A program made the translations under genes and the position numbers. A DNA stretch of 64,000 nt from positions 37,658 through 101,657 of the forward strand of contig NZ_JGZG01000006.1 in NCBI RefSeq assembly GCF_000741295.1. The letters are read 5' to 3'. The notes below the pieces were generated by a model, which was given only the letters and a program-made list of their open reading frames with translations, did no database searches and was not told where the DNA came from. Positions 1 to 9,043 of this stretch are shown piece after piece. Numbering within the stretch: the first letter of the stretch is position 1; each line of letters begins with the position of its first letter. The DNA comes from Bifidobacterium pseudolongum subsp. globosum (GTDB lineage Bacteria; Actinomycetota; Actinomycetes; Actinomycetales; Bifidobacteriaceae).

Positions 1-1
1 C

Positions 2-1390
2 TGGACCGGCCCCGACGGCGCCACCATCAACTACACGGCCACCGCGGAAATGGTGCCGGTGCACGAGGACGACGGCACGCTCATCGGACACATGTTCATG
101 CTCTCGCAGGTTTCGGACGCATCCGACAAGTCCGACCGTCCGGTCACGTTCTGCTGGAACGGCGGCCCCGGCGGCGCGTCGTACATGGTCAACATCGGCG
201 GCATGGGCGCCGTGCGCGTCAAGACCGACGGCATGGCGCACCTGACCGGCGTGGGCGAGGTGGAAGACAACCCCGACACGCTGTTGCCGAGCTCGGATCT
301 CGTGTTCATCGACGCGTTCGGCACCGGCTATTCGCACATCGCGCCCGGCTTCGACGCCAAGAAGGTGTGGGGCGTGGATGGCGACGGTGACGCGTTCACC
401 CGCGGCATCATCGCATGGCTCACCGAGCACAAGCGCTTCAACAGCCCCATTTACCTGTATGGCGAATCCTATGGCACCATGCGCAACGCCGTGGTGTACC
501 GCCTGCTCGGCGAGCATGGCATTGGTGTGACCGGTGTGGTCGAGCAGTCCACGATCCTGGACTACGCACCCACGCTTTCGGGCAACGACGCGTACTACAT
601 GGGCATGGTGCCGGTGTACGCCGCCACCGCGAACTACTTCGGCAAGGCCGGCAAGGGTGTCGATCAGTACGAGTGGTACAACAAGGCGTTCGACTTCGTG
701 AACTCCACGCTCGCCGGCGCGCTCGTCCTCGGCGATGAGCTGCCCGCCGACAGGATGGACGAGATCGCCGGCCAGATGAGCGAACTCATCGGCCTGCCGA
801 AGGACTTCATCAAGGCGAAGGGGCTGCGCATCGAGCTCGACACGTTCCGCAAGACGCTGCTCGCCGACGAAGGCAAGACCACCGGCCGCTACGACACGCG
901 CTTCACGACGTTCGGCTACCCGGACGTGCAGGGCGACAACGAGTTCTTCGCGGGAGAGGACCCCTCGTACGACGCGATCAACGCCGCCTATCTGGACGTC
1001 TACATGAAGATGCTCGGCGACATCGGGTTCAAGGGCTACGCCAACTACGAAGGCCTGTCGATGAAGGTCAACGAGTCGTGGAACTGGAACCATCAGGCCC
1101 CGGGCACGATGGGCTCGCCGCAGACGCCGAACGTCGCGTTCGACATCGCCACGGCGCTGCGCCGCAACCCCACGAGCCGCATCCTGTTCTTCGGTGGCAT
1201 CCACGACGCCGCCACGCCGTACTGGAACGTGCGCCACGACATGGGCAAGCTGTTCCTGCCGCAGGCGCTCAAGGACCGCATCGAATACCATGTGCATTCC
1301 AACGGCCACATGCTGTACTGCGACCAGGTGGCGCTTGAGGCCGCCGGCCCCGAGCTCAAGGCGTTCTATGAGAAGCGCCACGAGCAGTGA
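2..1390 (+). CDS. S10 family serine carboxypeptidase-like protein (5' partial)
   Basis: The open frame runs in from the left edge, so the N-terminus is missing; the visible part is about 462 residues. It is recognised as a peptidase S10 (serine carboxypeptidase, alpha/beta hydrolase fold) by three blocks. An oxyanion-hole segment CWNGGPGGAS lies near base 150. The nucleophile elbow GESYGT has its Ser codon at 467-469. The acid/base pair follows as GGIHDAATPYW (Asp, about 1200) and SNGHMLY (His at 1307-1309). Family members remove C-terminal residues from peptides. No secretion signal can be judged because the start is outside the window. It converges on the next gene, 15 bp away. Confidence 0.85.
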   Translation, partial: WTGPDGATINYTATAEMVPVHEDDGTLIGHMFMLSQVSDASDKSDRPVTFCWNGGPGGASYMVNIGGMGAVRVKTDGMAHLTGVGEVEDNPDTLLPSSDLVFIDAFGTGYSHIAPGFDAKKVWGVDGDGDAFTRGIIAWLTEHKRFNSPIYLYGESYGTMRNAVVYRLLGEHGIGVTGVVEQSTILDYAPTLSGNDAYYMGMVPVYAATANYFGKAGKGVDQYEWYNKAFDFVNSTLAGALVLGDELPADRMDEIAGQMSELIGLPKDFIKAKGLRIELDTFRKTLLADEGKTTGRYDTRFTTFGYPDVQGDNEFFAGEDPSYDAINAAYLDVYMKMLGDIGFKGYANYEGLSMKVNESWNWNHQAPGTMGSPQTPNVAFDIATALRRNPTSRILFFGGIHDAATPYWNVRHDMGKLFLPQALKDRIEYHVHSNGHMLYCDQVALEAAGPELKAFYEKRHEQ

Positions 1391-1407
1391 GCGGTTGGCT
1401 GACCGCT
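1390..1407. terminator. small hairpin between convergent genes
   Basis: AGCGGT-6 nt-ACCGCT forms a 6-bp stem overlapping the stop region of both convergent genes. There is no clear T-tract, so it is only a weak candidate for a shared bidirectional terminator. Confidence 0.3.
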
Positions 1408-2854
1408 AGAGAATAGCCGCAAGATCGGGCCATGCGTCTGGGAAATCCTCCAGGTAGCGCATGGCCTCGTTGCGCATGGCGCGCATCACGAGCATGTGCT
1501 CGTAGACGGGGTTGCGCGCCAGATGCGGGCCTTCACGGTGGTAGTCGTCCACGATCCGCGCAGACTGCTCGTCCCACGTGCGGTCGTCGCACAGGCGCCG
1601 CAGGTTCGTCAGCGCCGCCAACTCATCCATGTCGAAGGCGCCCAGCACGCGCGCGCGGTAGATCTCCTGCAACTGCCCGCGCTCGTCGAGGCCTTGCAAC
1701 GCGATTTCGCGCAGCGACTCCCAGTCGTAGGGCACAAGGTCTTCGGGGAACATGATCGTGAACTGTTCGGGGCGGTGCGCTTCCACATCGTCGATGAACT
1801 CGAGCAGGTCGCGCCATCGGCGTGCATGGATCAGCCGCGCCGCATAGGCGTCGGCGAGCGGCGCAATCGTGCAGTGTTCGCGCAGCAGCGCGTCGGCTCC
1901 GTCCGCATCACCGCTCATGCGCATCAGGTCGTGCCGCATCAACAGCATCGCCTGCTTGAAGTGGAAGTGCGCGTGCAGCTCCAGCTCGCGCCGGTCCGTG
2001 CAGGTGTCGGGGTCCGGTTCGTCGTCGAGCCCTTCGAACCCGTCCAGATCGGCGAATTCATGCGCGTATTCGCCGGTCACCATTTCGCGGAATCGGGCGT
2101 CGGCGATTGCGTCGTCGCCGTACTGGCGCGCCATGCCGTCCATGCTGGCCACCGCGTTGTCCAGCGCCTCATACGCAAAGACGCGCGTGTCGTCCCACTG
2201 CGCGAACGACAGGCAGCAGGAGAGCAGCTCCACCATCGGCATCGGGTTGATGCGGAAGTCCTCGTTGCACGCCACGTCGGTCACCATGCGCAGCGCATGC
2301 GCGCTCGTCTCGGGGTCCGCGTTGCGCGCCACCGAATCCATGTAGATGCGCACAAGCTGGATGAGTTCCTTGAGGTATTCCAGGCATTCCTGGTTGCGGT
2401 CCTCGCACGATCCGATGAACCGTGCGGTCAGTTCGACCGCCATGCACAGGTTGCGCGTGGCGTCGAGCCACTGGGTGCTCGCGAGCGCGTTGGCCACGAC
2501 CGCCTCCACGCCGGCGAGCGCCTGCGATTCCATGCGGAACGACGGCATGTCCTTGCACGGCACGTCCATGCGGCCTTCGGGCGTGGGGGTGGCGCTTGGG
2601 GTGATGGCGGCGATGCCATCGAAATACCATTGCATCGGCTGGGCCATGACGAGCCGTGCCTCATCGGGCCGTGCCACCGGGGTGGGGTTACGCCGCGGGT
2701 CCTCGTGTTGCGAGCATGACGATATGGTGGGATCCCACAGGAACGTGGGGCCGTCGAACTCCTCGTCGAATCCCCATTCGGTCTCCACGAAATCCACCAT
2801 CTGCGTCAGTTCGCGGTACTGCGCGATGTTTGAACTGTCAGCTCGCATTGTCAT
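1406..2854 (-). CDS. hypothetical protein, probably all-helical
   Basis: A 482-residue acidic protein that I do not recognise. The start at 2854 (ATG ACA ATG) is chosen because AAGGGG lies just upstream; the frame stays open further but that extension is Arg/Pro/Ala-rich and looks non-coding. The sequence reads as a succession of amphipathic helices with repeated Leu/Ala spacing, for example around LLREHCTIAPLADAYAARLI, suggesting an alpha-solenoid (TPR-like) C-terminal half. No signal peptide or membrane segment is visible. It is convergent with the S10 peptidase, and the upstream minus-strand start of its neighbour lies over 1 kb away, so it is probably monocistronic. Function unknown. Confidence 0.7.
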   Translation of the reverse strand: MTMRADSSNIAQYRELTQMVDFVETEWGFDEEFDGPTFLWDPTISSCSQHEDPRRNPTPVARPDEARLVMAQPMQWYFDGIAAITPSATPTPEGRMDVPCKDMPSFRMESQALAGVEAVVANALASTQWLDATRNLCMAVELTARFIGSCEDRNQECLEYLKELIQLVRIYMDSVARNADPETSAHALRMVTDVACNEDFRINPMPMVELLSCCLSFAQWDDTRVFAYEALDNAVASMDGMARQYGDDAIADARFREMVTGEYAHEFADLDGFEGLDDEPDPDTCTDRRELELHAHFHFKQAMLLMRHDLMRMSGDADGADALLREHCTIAPLADAYAARLIHARRWRDLLEFIDDVEAHRPEQFTIMFPEDLVPYDWESLREIALQGLDERGQLQEIYRARVLGAFDMDELAALTNLRRLCDDRTWDEQSARIVDDYHREGPHLARNPVYEHMLVMRAMRNEAMRYLEDFPDAWPDLAAIL

Positions 2855-2939
2855 GTGTCGTCCCCTTGCCCCGGCGCCGTCGGCGGCCTCGTGTGGCTGT
2901 GCGCGCGGCGCGGGGCCTGTCGGGCGTGCCGGTCCGGTG

Positions 2940-3037
2940 CGCACACGGTTCACGCTAGCAGTTTCCCGGGCGCGGCACCGGCATGGTTCTACGATGTGTA
3001 CGCGCCCGTCTCAGAGTGTGTCACGCACACGGTTCAC
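2940..3037. repeat. 14-bp direct repeat pair
   Basis: CGCACACGGTTCAC occurs at 2940-2953 and again at 3024-3037, 84 bp apart, in the gap upstream of the hypothetical gene. It could be a binding-site pair or a remnant of duplication; nothing else supports a function. Confidence 0.5.
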
Positions 3038-3061
3038 ATGGCGGCCGGTGCGCGCGGGTGC

Positions 3062-4129
3062 TCAGTCCTGATGCTCGAATGGGAACACGAGGCCCCATTC
3101 GTCGCGAATCTGGTCGAGCAGCGCCATCATGCGCAAGGTGTCCGCGTGCGGCATCTCGATGGTGTCGCGCTTGCCTGCGCGGATCGCCTGCACGCTTGCC
3201 GCCACTTCGTATTCGTAACCGGTGAGCTGTTCGGGCATGTCGATGTGGTCGACGCGCGCATGGTCGGTGTCGTAGATGTCGACCGCGGAGACATTGTTGA
3301 CGTTGTGGCACACCAGGTAGCCTTCGGTGCCGTATACCATGCCCTCGCGGTCCGAGACGCACAGCATCGAACTGAGCGCCGTGGCCATCGTCGTGTCGGC
3401 GTAGTAGAGCGTCGTCGTGCTTTGCGCGTCCACACCGGTGGGGTAGGGCTGCATCGAGGTGGCCAAGTGGTCGATCTCCTGGGCGCCCATGACCATGTCG
3501 ATGAACGTGAGCGGGTAGATGCCGACGTCAAGCAGCGCGCCGCCGGCGAGATTCGGGTCGGTCAGGCGCGCCTTGTGCGTCATCGGGTAGCACAGGTTGG
3601 CGTTGATGCCGGTCACCGCGCCGATGCGCCCGGAATCGATGATCCGGTCGATGACCGCGCGCGACGGCATGTAGCGCGTCCAGATCGCCTCGCCGCAATA
3701 CAGGCCGGTCTTGTCGGATTCGTCGATGACCGCGCGCGCCTGCTCGAGGTTCGCGGCGAACGCCTTCTCCACGAGCACGGGCTTGCCCGCCCGCATGCAG
3801 GCGATTGCCTGTTCGGCGTGCAGGCTGTGCGGGGTGGCGATGTACACCAGGTCCACCGCCGGGTCGGCGAGCATCGCCTCATATGAGCCATAGGCGTGCG
3901 GCAGATGGTAGGTGGCGGCGAACTTGTCCGCCTTGTCCTGCGAGCGTGAGGCGATCGCATACGGCGTGACCATCGCACTGTACGTGGGGGAGCCGGCCAT
4001 CATCGTGAGGGTCTTGGCCATCGTCTGGGCAATGCGGCCCGCGCCTAGGATCGCCACATTGAGCGGGCGTGCCGTGTCGGTCCCTCCGGTTGTGGTCTCG
4101 GGTTGGGATTGGGTGGAATCGGTCATCAT
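3062..4129 (-). CDS. Gfo/Idh/MocA family oxidoreductase
   Basis: A 355-residue NAD(P)-dependent oxidoreductase. The Rossmann fingerprint VAILGAGRIAQ lies near residues 25-35, and the family segment GKPVLVEKAFAANLEQA follows near residue 115 (EKA in place of the usual EKP). The downstream half matches the mixed alpha/beta substrate domain. Family members oxidise or reduce sugars, inositols or similar polyols; the substrate cannot be read from sequence. The start uses an ATG ATG pair behind AGAAAGGCGG. It is divergent from the aminotransferase gene across 164 bp. Confidence 0.85.
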   Translation of the reverse strand: MMTDSTQSQPETTTGGTDTARPLNVAILGAGRIAQTMAKTLTMMAGSPTYSAMVTPYAIASRSQDKADKFAATYHLPHAYGSYEAMLADPAVDLVYIATPHSLHAEQAIACMRAGKPVLVEKAFAANLEQARAVIDESDKTGLYCGEAIWTRYMPSRAVIDRIIDSGRIGAVTGINANLCYPMTHKARLTDPNLAGGALLDVGIYPLTFIDMVMGAQEIDHLATSMQPYPTGVDAQSTTTLYYADTTMATALSSMLCVSDREGMVYGTEGYLVCHNVNNVSAVDIYDTDHARVDHIDMPEQLTGYEYEVAASVQAIRAGKRDTIEMPHADTLRMMALLDQIRDEWGLVFPFEHQD

Positions 4130-4293
4130 GGCCGCCTTTCTTATGGAAACATTCCAGTGCGGCGCGCGGCCGCACTATTCCCACCGTAGACGCTTCGCCG
4201 CGCGCGCGACGCCACATGACGCCCAACGCGTAGTATGAACCACGGAGCATGAATTGTGCATCAGGGCGCGCATGTGCGACCCACAAAGGAGAC

Positions 4294-5517
4294 ATGATGG
4301 ACGAATCCCATAATCTGCGCTTGCTGCCGCCGCTCGCCACGCGCGCCGGCGCGGTGCACCCGTTCCGCGCGATGCGCATCGGCGCGCAGGCGGACATGAT
4401 GATCACGGCGGGCGTCGACGTGATCAAACTCAATCTGGGCCAGCCGGACTACGACGCCCCCGAACCGGTGCGCACGGCCATGCGCGACCTGTACGACGGG
4501 CGCGCGCTGCCCTACACCGAGGCGAAGGGGCTGCCCGAACTGCGCCGCAAGATCAGTGAATTCTACGCCACGCAACACCAGGTGAACGTGGACCCCGGGC
4601 GCATCGTCATCACGGCGGGCGGTTCGACCGCCCTGCTGCTCGCCGTGGCGCTCACCGTGGACGCGGGCAGTGAAGTGCTCATCGCCGACCCGTCATACCC
4701 CACCAACCGCGAGCTCGTGCGCGCGTTCGAAGGCGTCGTCGTGGACGTGCCGACGAGCGCCGCCACACGCTTCCACCTGACGCCCGAACTGCTCGACGAA
4801 TACTGGTCGGAGCGCACGCGCGCCGTCATGATCACCTCGCCGTCGAACCCCACCGGCACCACGATCACCCCGGACACGTTGCGCGCGGTCTGCGACGCCG
4901 CGCGTGCGCACGACGCATGGCGCATCGTCGACGAAACCTACCTCGACCTGGCCGATGTCGAGCCCGACGGTTCGCGTGTGCCATCCGTGCTCTCGATTGA
5001 CCCCGACGCGATTGTCTGCAGCAGCTTCTCGAAATACTTCGGCATGACCGGCTGGCGCCTCGGCTGGATCGTCGTGCCGCCCGCCGCCGCCGACGCGGTG
5101 GACAACCTCGCGGCGAACTTCTTCCTCAGCGCGCACACGCCCACCCAGATCGCCGCAGTCGAGGCGTTCGGCGACGAGGCGCTCGCGGTCAGTGAGAAGC
5201 GCCGGCTCGAACTGCTCGCCCGGCGCGCGATCGTGATCGACGGCCTGCGTGACCTGGGCCTGCCGGTCGACGTGGAGCCGAACGGCGCGTTCTATGCGTA
5301 TTTCGACGTGAGCTCCACCGGCCTGAGCGCCACCGCATTCTGCGAGCGCGCCCTGCGCGAGGCGCATGTGGCGCTCACCCCGGGCGCCGACTTCGGCGAG
5401 GCGACCGCCGACACGCACGTGCGCCTGTCGTACGCGGCCTCACGCCACGACCTACGCGAAGGATTGACGCGGCTCGGCGCCTTCGTGCATGGGCTCGCCG
5501 GCACGCGGCAGGACTGA
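4294..5517 (+). CDS. PLP-dependent class I/II aminotransferase
   Basis: A 407-residue fold-type I aminotransferase. The PLP lysine lies in SSFSKYFGMTGWRLGW; the upstream NPTGT and DETYLDL segments are the usual PLP phosphate/ring contacts, and LNLGQPDYD near the N-terminus is typical of aspartate/alanine aminotransferase-like enzymes. The amino donor and acceptor are not decidable. The start at 4294 is set by AAAGGAG six bases upstream, although the frame extends to 4249. A 26-bp gap to the Ppx/GppA gene suggests cotranscription. Confidence 0.88.
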   Translation: MMDESHNLRLLPPLATRAGAVHPFRAMRIGAQADMMITAGVDVIKLNLGQPDYDAPEPVRTAMRDLYDGRALPYTEAKGLPELRRKISEFYATQHQVNVDPGRIVITAGGSTALLLAVALTVDAGSEVLIADPSYPTNRELVRAFEGVVVDVPTSAATRFHLTPELLDEYWSERTRAVMITSPSNPTGTTITPDTLRAVCDAARAHDAWRIVDETYLDLADVEPDGSRVPSVLSIDPDAIVCSSFSKYFGMTGWRLGWIVVPPAAADAVDNLAANFFLSAHTPTQIAAVEAFGDEALAVSEKRRLELLARRAIVIDGLRDLGLPVDVEPNGAFYAYFDVSSTGLSATAFCERALREAHVALTPGADFGEATADTHVRLSYAASRHDLREGLTRLGAFVHGLAGTRQD

Positions 5518-5543
5518 AGAACAACCACATAAGAGGAACCCCC

Positions 5544-6512
5544 GTGGCAAATCTGAAACTGCAGTCCACCCGCTTGGGCGTGCTCGACATCGGGTCGAAC
5601 ACCGTGCACATGCTCGTCGTCGACGCGGCCGTCGGCGCGCGCCCCGAACCGGAGGCGAGCTCGAAGACCACCGTGCGGCTCATGGACCATCTCAAAGACG
5701 ACGGCAGCATCAAGAAACAGGCGGTCGACGCGCTGCTCGCCGCCGTCGACGACGCGATGCGGCTCGCCGAACAATACAAGGTCTCGCAACTGCTCGCGCT
5801 CGCCACGTCGGCGATGCATGAGGCGCCGAACGGCAACAAGATCCTGCACCGCGTCGAAGAGATCATCGGCCAGCGCGTCACCGTGCTTTCGGGCGAAGAC
5901 GAGGCGCGCCTGACGTTCCTCGCCGCGCGCCGTTGGTACGGGTGGGACGCCGGCCGCCTGCTGATGATCGACATCGGCGGCGGCTCGCTCGAAGTCGCGC
6001 TCGGCTCCGACGAGGAGCCCACCATAGCCGCCGCCGTGAACGCCGGCGCCGGCGTGGTGACGCGCGACCTGTTGCCGGGCGGCATGGCCTCGCCCAAGGA
6101 TCTTGAGTCGATCCACAAGAAAGTGCGCAAGATGATCGCGCCGGTCGTCGACGCCGTACCCGCCGAGGATTATTCGAGCCACGCCGTCGGCACGTCGAAG
6201 GCGATCCGTTCGCTCGCGCGCCTCGCTGGCACCGTGATCCACCAGCCGGGGCGCGAGGACGCGCTGTGCGTGGAACGCGGGCAGCTCGAGGATTGGATCC
6301 CGCGCCTCGCCGCGATCGAACCGGCCCAGCGCGCCGCACTGCCCGGCATCACGCAGGACCGCGCCATGACGATCGTGGGCGCTGGCATCATCGCCGTCGA
6401 AATCATGCGCGCGCTCGGCATCAACGAAATCGAAGTGTGCCCATGGGCGTTGCGCGAAGGCGCGATCCTGCGCTGGCTCGACCAGTACGGGCGCACGCGC
6501 TTTGGGTTCTGA
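5544..6512 (+). CDS. Ppx/GppA family phosphatase
   Basis: A 322-residue ASKHA-fold phosphatase starting at GTG with AAGAGGAA upstream. Phosphate-binding loop 1 is GVLDIGSNTVHMLV at the N-terminus, and loop 2 is MIDIGGGSLEVALG near residue 140, followed by SGEDEARLTF just before it. Relatives hydrolyse polyphosphate or pppGpp; this short single-domain form lacks the C-terminal HD-like domain of E. coli Ppx. It follows the aminotransferase by 26 bp on the same strand and converges with the next gene after 8 bp. Confidence 0.88.
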   Translation: MANLKLQSTRLGVLDIGSNTVHMLVVDAAVGARPEPEASSKTTVRLMDHLKDDGSIKKQAVDALLAAVDDAMRLAEQYKVSQLLALATSAMHEAPNGNKILHRVEEIIGQRVTVLSGEDEARLTFLAARRWYGWDAGRLLMIDIGGGSLEVALGSDEEPTIAAAVNAGAGVVTRDLLPGGMASPKDLESIHKKVRKMIAPVVDAVPAEDYSSHAVGTSKAIRSLARLAGTVIHQPGREDALCVERGQLEDWIPRLAAIEPAQRAALPGITQDRAMTIVGAGIIAVEIMRALGINEIEVCPWALREGAILRWLDQYGRTRFGF

Positions 6513-6520
6513 TCGGGGCG

Positions 6521-7240
6521 TTACTGCAGCGCGGCGAGCTCGTTCTTCGCCTTGTGCAGTTTCGCGTAGATCTCGTTGCGCTGCGCCGGGTTCTTCGCGC
6601 GCTTGTGGTCGGCGGTGAGCTTCGCGACCGCCGCCTCCAGCGCACGGACCCGCTCAACGCGGGCGATGCGCGCGTCCAGGTCGGCGAAATCGGTCGACCC
6701 CAGGATCGTCTGCGAACACAATGACGCCCACAGCTCGTCCATCGTGGCGCCATTGACGTCGAGGAACATCTCGCCGGCGGGCTCCCATGCGCTGTGGAAC
6801 ACGCGGAACGTGGGCGTGTGCCCTGCGCGCCCGGGGATCGCGCGGCGCACGGCGAATTGGCATTCCTCGCGCGTAGTGCCCTCATGCTCGGCTGTGCGTA
6901 CCACGGCGAAGAGGATGCCGGATGCGCGCTGCGAGGCGATGAGCTCGATGACATCGTCCGGCGTCTCCTGCACGCCGTCGGCCAGACGCAGTCCCAACAC
7001 CAGGATCTCCGGCATGCGGGCGCTCGCCTCAAGACCGGTGCTCGCCGGGCGCAGCAGTGCGAGCATCGTGATCGACGCGATGCTGTGCACCAGATGCTGC
7101 TTGGTCTTCGCGGAAAGGGGAGCGGTCGGTTTCGCCACGAACAGGCCCTTCGGCAGGGTGCCTTTCGCCGCGGGAATCGCCTGCGAGGCTTCGAATCCAA
7201 GTGTTTCGGCGGTCACGGAACCGCATGCGGCCATCGTCAT
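6521..7240 (-). CDS. DUF4391 domain-containing protein
   Basis: A 239-residue protein. The start at 7240 is favoured by AAGAAGG upstream; an upstream extension would run into the tRNA region. The block LPKGLFVAKPTAPLSAKTKQ followed by a long helix and a MPEILVLGLRL strand resembles DUF4391, a family of unknown function often found beside restriction or helicase genes. The C-terminal 60 residues are a charged predicted coiled coil (VRALEAAVAKLTADHKRAKN). No partner gene is adjacent here: it is flanked by a phosphatase and a tRNA. The family call rests on recalled pattern only. Confidence 0.65.
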   Translation of the reverse strand: MTMAACGSVTAETLGFEASQAIPAAKGTLPKGLFVAKPTAPLSAKTKQHLVHSIASITMLALLRPASTGLEASARMPEILVLGLRLADGVQETPDDVIELIASQRASGILFAVVRTAEHEGTTREECQFAVRRAIPGRAGHTPTFRVFHSAWEPAGEMFLDVNGATMDELWASLCSQTILGSTDFADLDARIARVERVRALEAAVAKLTADHKRAKNPAQRNEIYAKLHKAKNELAALQ

Positions 7241-7330
7241 CGTGGGCCTTCTTTCGTTTGTACAACGGCTGGTTCGCACCACTGTACCGTTCGGCACGCG
7301 CGCACGTCCGGCGGGTCTCATACCCGCCCA

Positions 7331-7406
7331 TGGTGCCCCAGATCGGATTCGAACCGACGACACCCGCTTTAGGAGAGCGGTGCTCTATCCACTGAGCTAC
7401 CAGGGC
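7331..7406 (-). tRNA. tRNA-Arg (anticodon CCT)
   Basis: A 76-nt cloverleaf on the minus strand including an encoded CCA (7331-7333). The acceptor stem GCCCTGG pairs with CTGGGGC through two G-U pairs. The D arm contains TAGCTCAGTGGATAGAGC, the anticodon loop is CTCCTAA with CCT as the anticodon, and the T arm is GGTTCGAATCC. It decodes AGG, a rare arginine codon in this high-GC genome. Confidence 0.95.
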
Positions 7407-7609
7407 AAACAACCTGCCATTATACACAGCGGCACGGCCTGTGGCCAGCGCTGTGGTTTTCGGCGCGCTGCGAATCATTCACGGGGAGGATAGCGCCGGC
7501 CGGGCGGCCGCGGGTACCGTGGTTGGCATGCGGCCGGCGGACCCTGGCGGGCGAGCCGGCCATATGCTGTCGATATAAGTTCACACAACCGCCCGCAAGG
7601 AGGCATCAT

Positions 7610-8626
7610 ATGGCATCGCGTAGGCACCCTGTTCTGGCTTCCGTGGGGGCCCTGCTCGCACTCGTCGCATTGCTCGGCTGCGCGGCCCGTCTGCTGCCCG
7701 AAGACATGCAGGCGCTGCCCTATGTGCCGTATGTGATCGCGTTGAGTCCGTGGTTCGCGCTCGCCGCGATGGTCTCGCTCGTCTGCGCGTGCATTGCACA
7801 CCGTTGGTTCACCGCCGCGGTGGCCGTGGCGTGCATCGTGCTGCAGGGGTACTGGCAACTGCCGTTCTACCGCAACGGCGAGCCGCTCGGCGCGCAGGCC
7901 ATCGCCGCGGTGGCGCAGGCCAAACCCGCCATCGACGACGCGTTCGCGCGCGTGATGACGTGCAATGTGTACAAGGGCGCCGCCGACCCGCAGGCGATCG
8001 TCGATGCGGTGCGCGACCAGCATGTCGAGGTGCTCGCGCTGCAGGAGACCACGCCGCAGTTCGTGCAGCGGCTCGAACAGGCGGGGATCGGTGACTATCT
8101 GCCGTACGCGGTCAGCGCGTCGTCAGGCAGCGGGTATGGCAATGGCCTGTGGTCCGCGCAGCCGTTGCAGCAACCGGCCGACGCGGAGTTCCCGTCGAGC
8201 GCCTCGGCCATGCCCGCCGGCACCATCCGCTTTGACAACGGCGCGCTGCCGGTGCGGTTCGTCAGTGTGCACACCACGTCGCCCACCGCGCAGTCGTGGG
8301 ACCTATGGCGCAAGTCACTCACTGAGATGCAGCAGCTGACCGCGCGCACCGGCACACAATACGTGCTCATGGGCGATTTCAATGCGACCTACGACCACGC
8401 GGTGTTCCGCGACCTGCTCGGATCGCGGTTCCAGGACGCGGCGCGCGCGAGCGGCCACGGCCTTGTATTCAGCTGGCCCGCCGACAAACCGTGGCTGCCG
8501 GCGTTCTCGGGCATCGACCACATCGTCACCGAACGTGGTGTGGTCGTCGGGCAGGTAAGCACGGTGCGCATCGGTGGCTCGGATCACCGCGCACTGCTCG
8601 CCACGCTCGACTTCACGCGTCGCTGA
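7610..8626 (+). CDS. membrane-anchored endonuclease/exonuclease/phosphatase (EEP) family protein
   Basis: A 338-residue protein starting at 7610, where AAGGAGG precedes the ATG. The first 110 residues hold about three hydrophobic segments (SVGALLALVALLGCA, a second ending FALAAMVSLVCACIA, a third AVAVACIVLQGYW). The rest is an EEP domain presumably facing outward: MTCNVYKG (metal Asn), LALQETT (metal Glu), GDFNAT, GIDHIVT and the catalytic-type ending GSDHRALL. Relatives act on nucleic acids, phosphoinositides or other phosphodiesters; the substrate here is unknown. It converges on xseB after 8 bp. Confidence 0.85.
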   Translation: MASRRHPVLASVGALLALVALLGCAARLLPEDMQALPYVPYVIALSPWFALAAMVSLVCACIAHRWFTAAVAVACIVLQGYWQLPFYRNGEPLGAQAIAAVAQAKPAIDDAFARVMTCNVYKGAADPQAIVDAVRDQHVEVLALQETTPQFVQRLEQAGIGDYLPYAVSASSGSGYGNGLWSAQPLQQPADAEFPSSASAMPAGTIRFDNGALPVRFVSVHTTSPTAQSWDLWRKSLTEMQQLTARTGTQYVLMGDFNATYDHAVFRDLLGSRFQDAARASGHGLVFSWPADKPWLPAFSGIDHIVTERGVVVGQVSTVRIGGSDHRALLATLDFTRR

Positions 8627-8634
8627 GCGGCCGG

Positions 8635-8973
8635 TTACTGCAGGTTCTCCTGCGTGCCGGCCGTGCTCGCGGTCTGCGCCTGCTGCGCCTGTGCGGCGTC
8701 GAGGCGCGCGCGCACGTCGGCGAGCAGGGACTCGGCGCGCTGGGCGAGCGCCTCGCCGATCTCCCACTGGCGCATCGATTGGTCGAGGCTCAGGCCGCCA
8801 TTCTCCAGCGCGCGCACGGCCTGCACGAGCTTGTCGCGCGCCTCCTCGTACGGCATGGCGGCGATGAGGTCGCGTTCCTCTTGGGTCAGGCTCGTGGCCG
8901 CCTGCGGGGCGGGCTGTGCGGTATTGGTGTCGATGGTCTCTTCGGTCTGCGTGATTTCGATGTCGTCTGCCAT
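8635..8973 (-). CDS. xseB: exodeoxyribonuclease VII small subunit
   Basis: A 112-residue XseB homologue. The conserved core PYEEARDKLVQAVRALENGG and SLDQSMRQWEIGEALAQ lies at about residues 40-80; an acidic/Thr-rich N-terminal extension and an Ala/Gln-rich tail are additional. It binds XseA to form ExoVII, which degrades single-stranded DNA into oligonucleotides. AAGGAGACACC precedes the ATG. It lies 70 bp downstream of xseA on the same strand. Confidence 0.93.
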   Translation of the reverse strand: MADDIEITQTEETIDTNTAQPAPQAATSLTQEERDLIAAMPYEEARDKLVQAVRALENGGLSLDQSMRQWEIGEALAQRAESLLADVRARLDAAQAQQAQTASTAGTQENLQ

Positions 8974-9043
8974 GGTGTCTCCTTGATGGTGTGATGGTTG
9001 AAGTGCTGGTTGATTGCGGTTGCAGGGGGATTGTCCGGGGCGT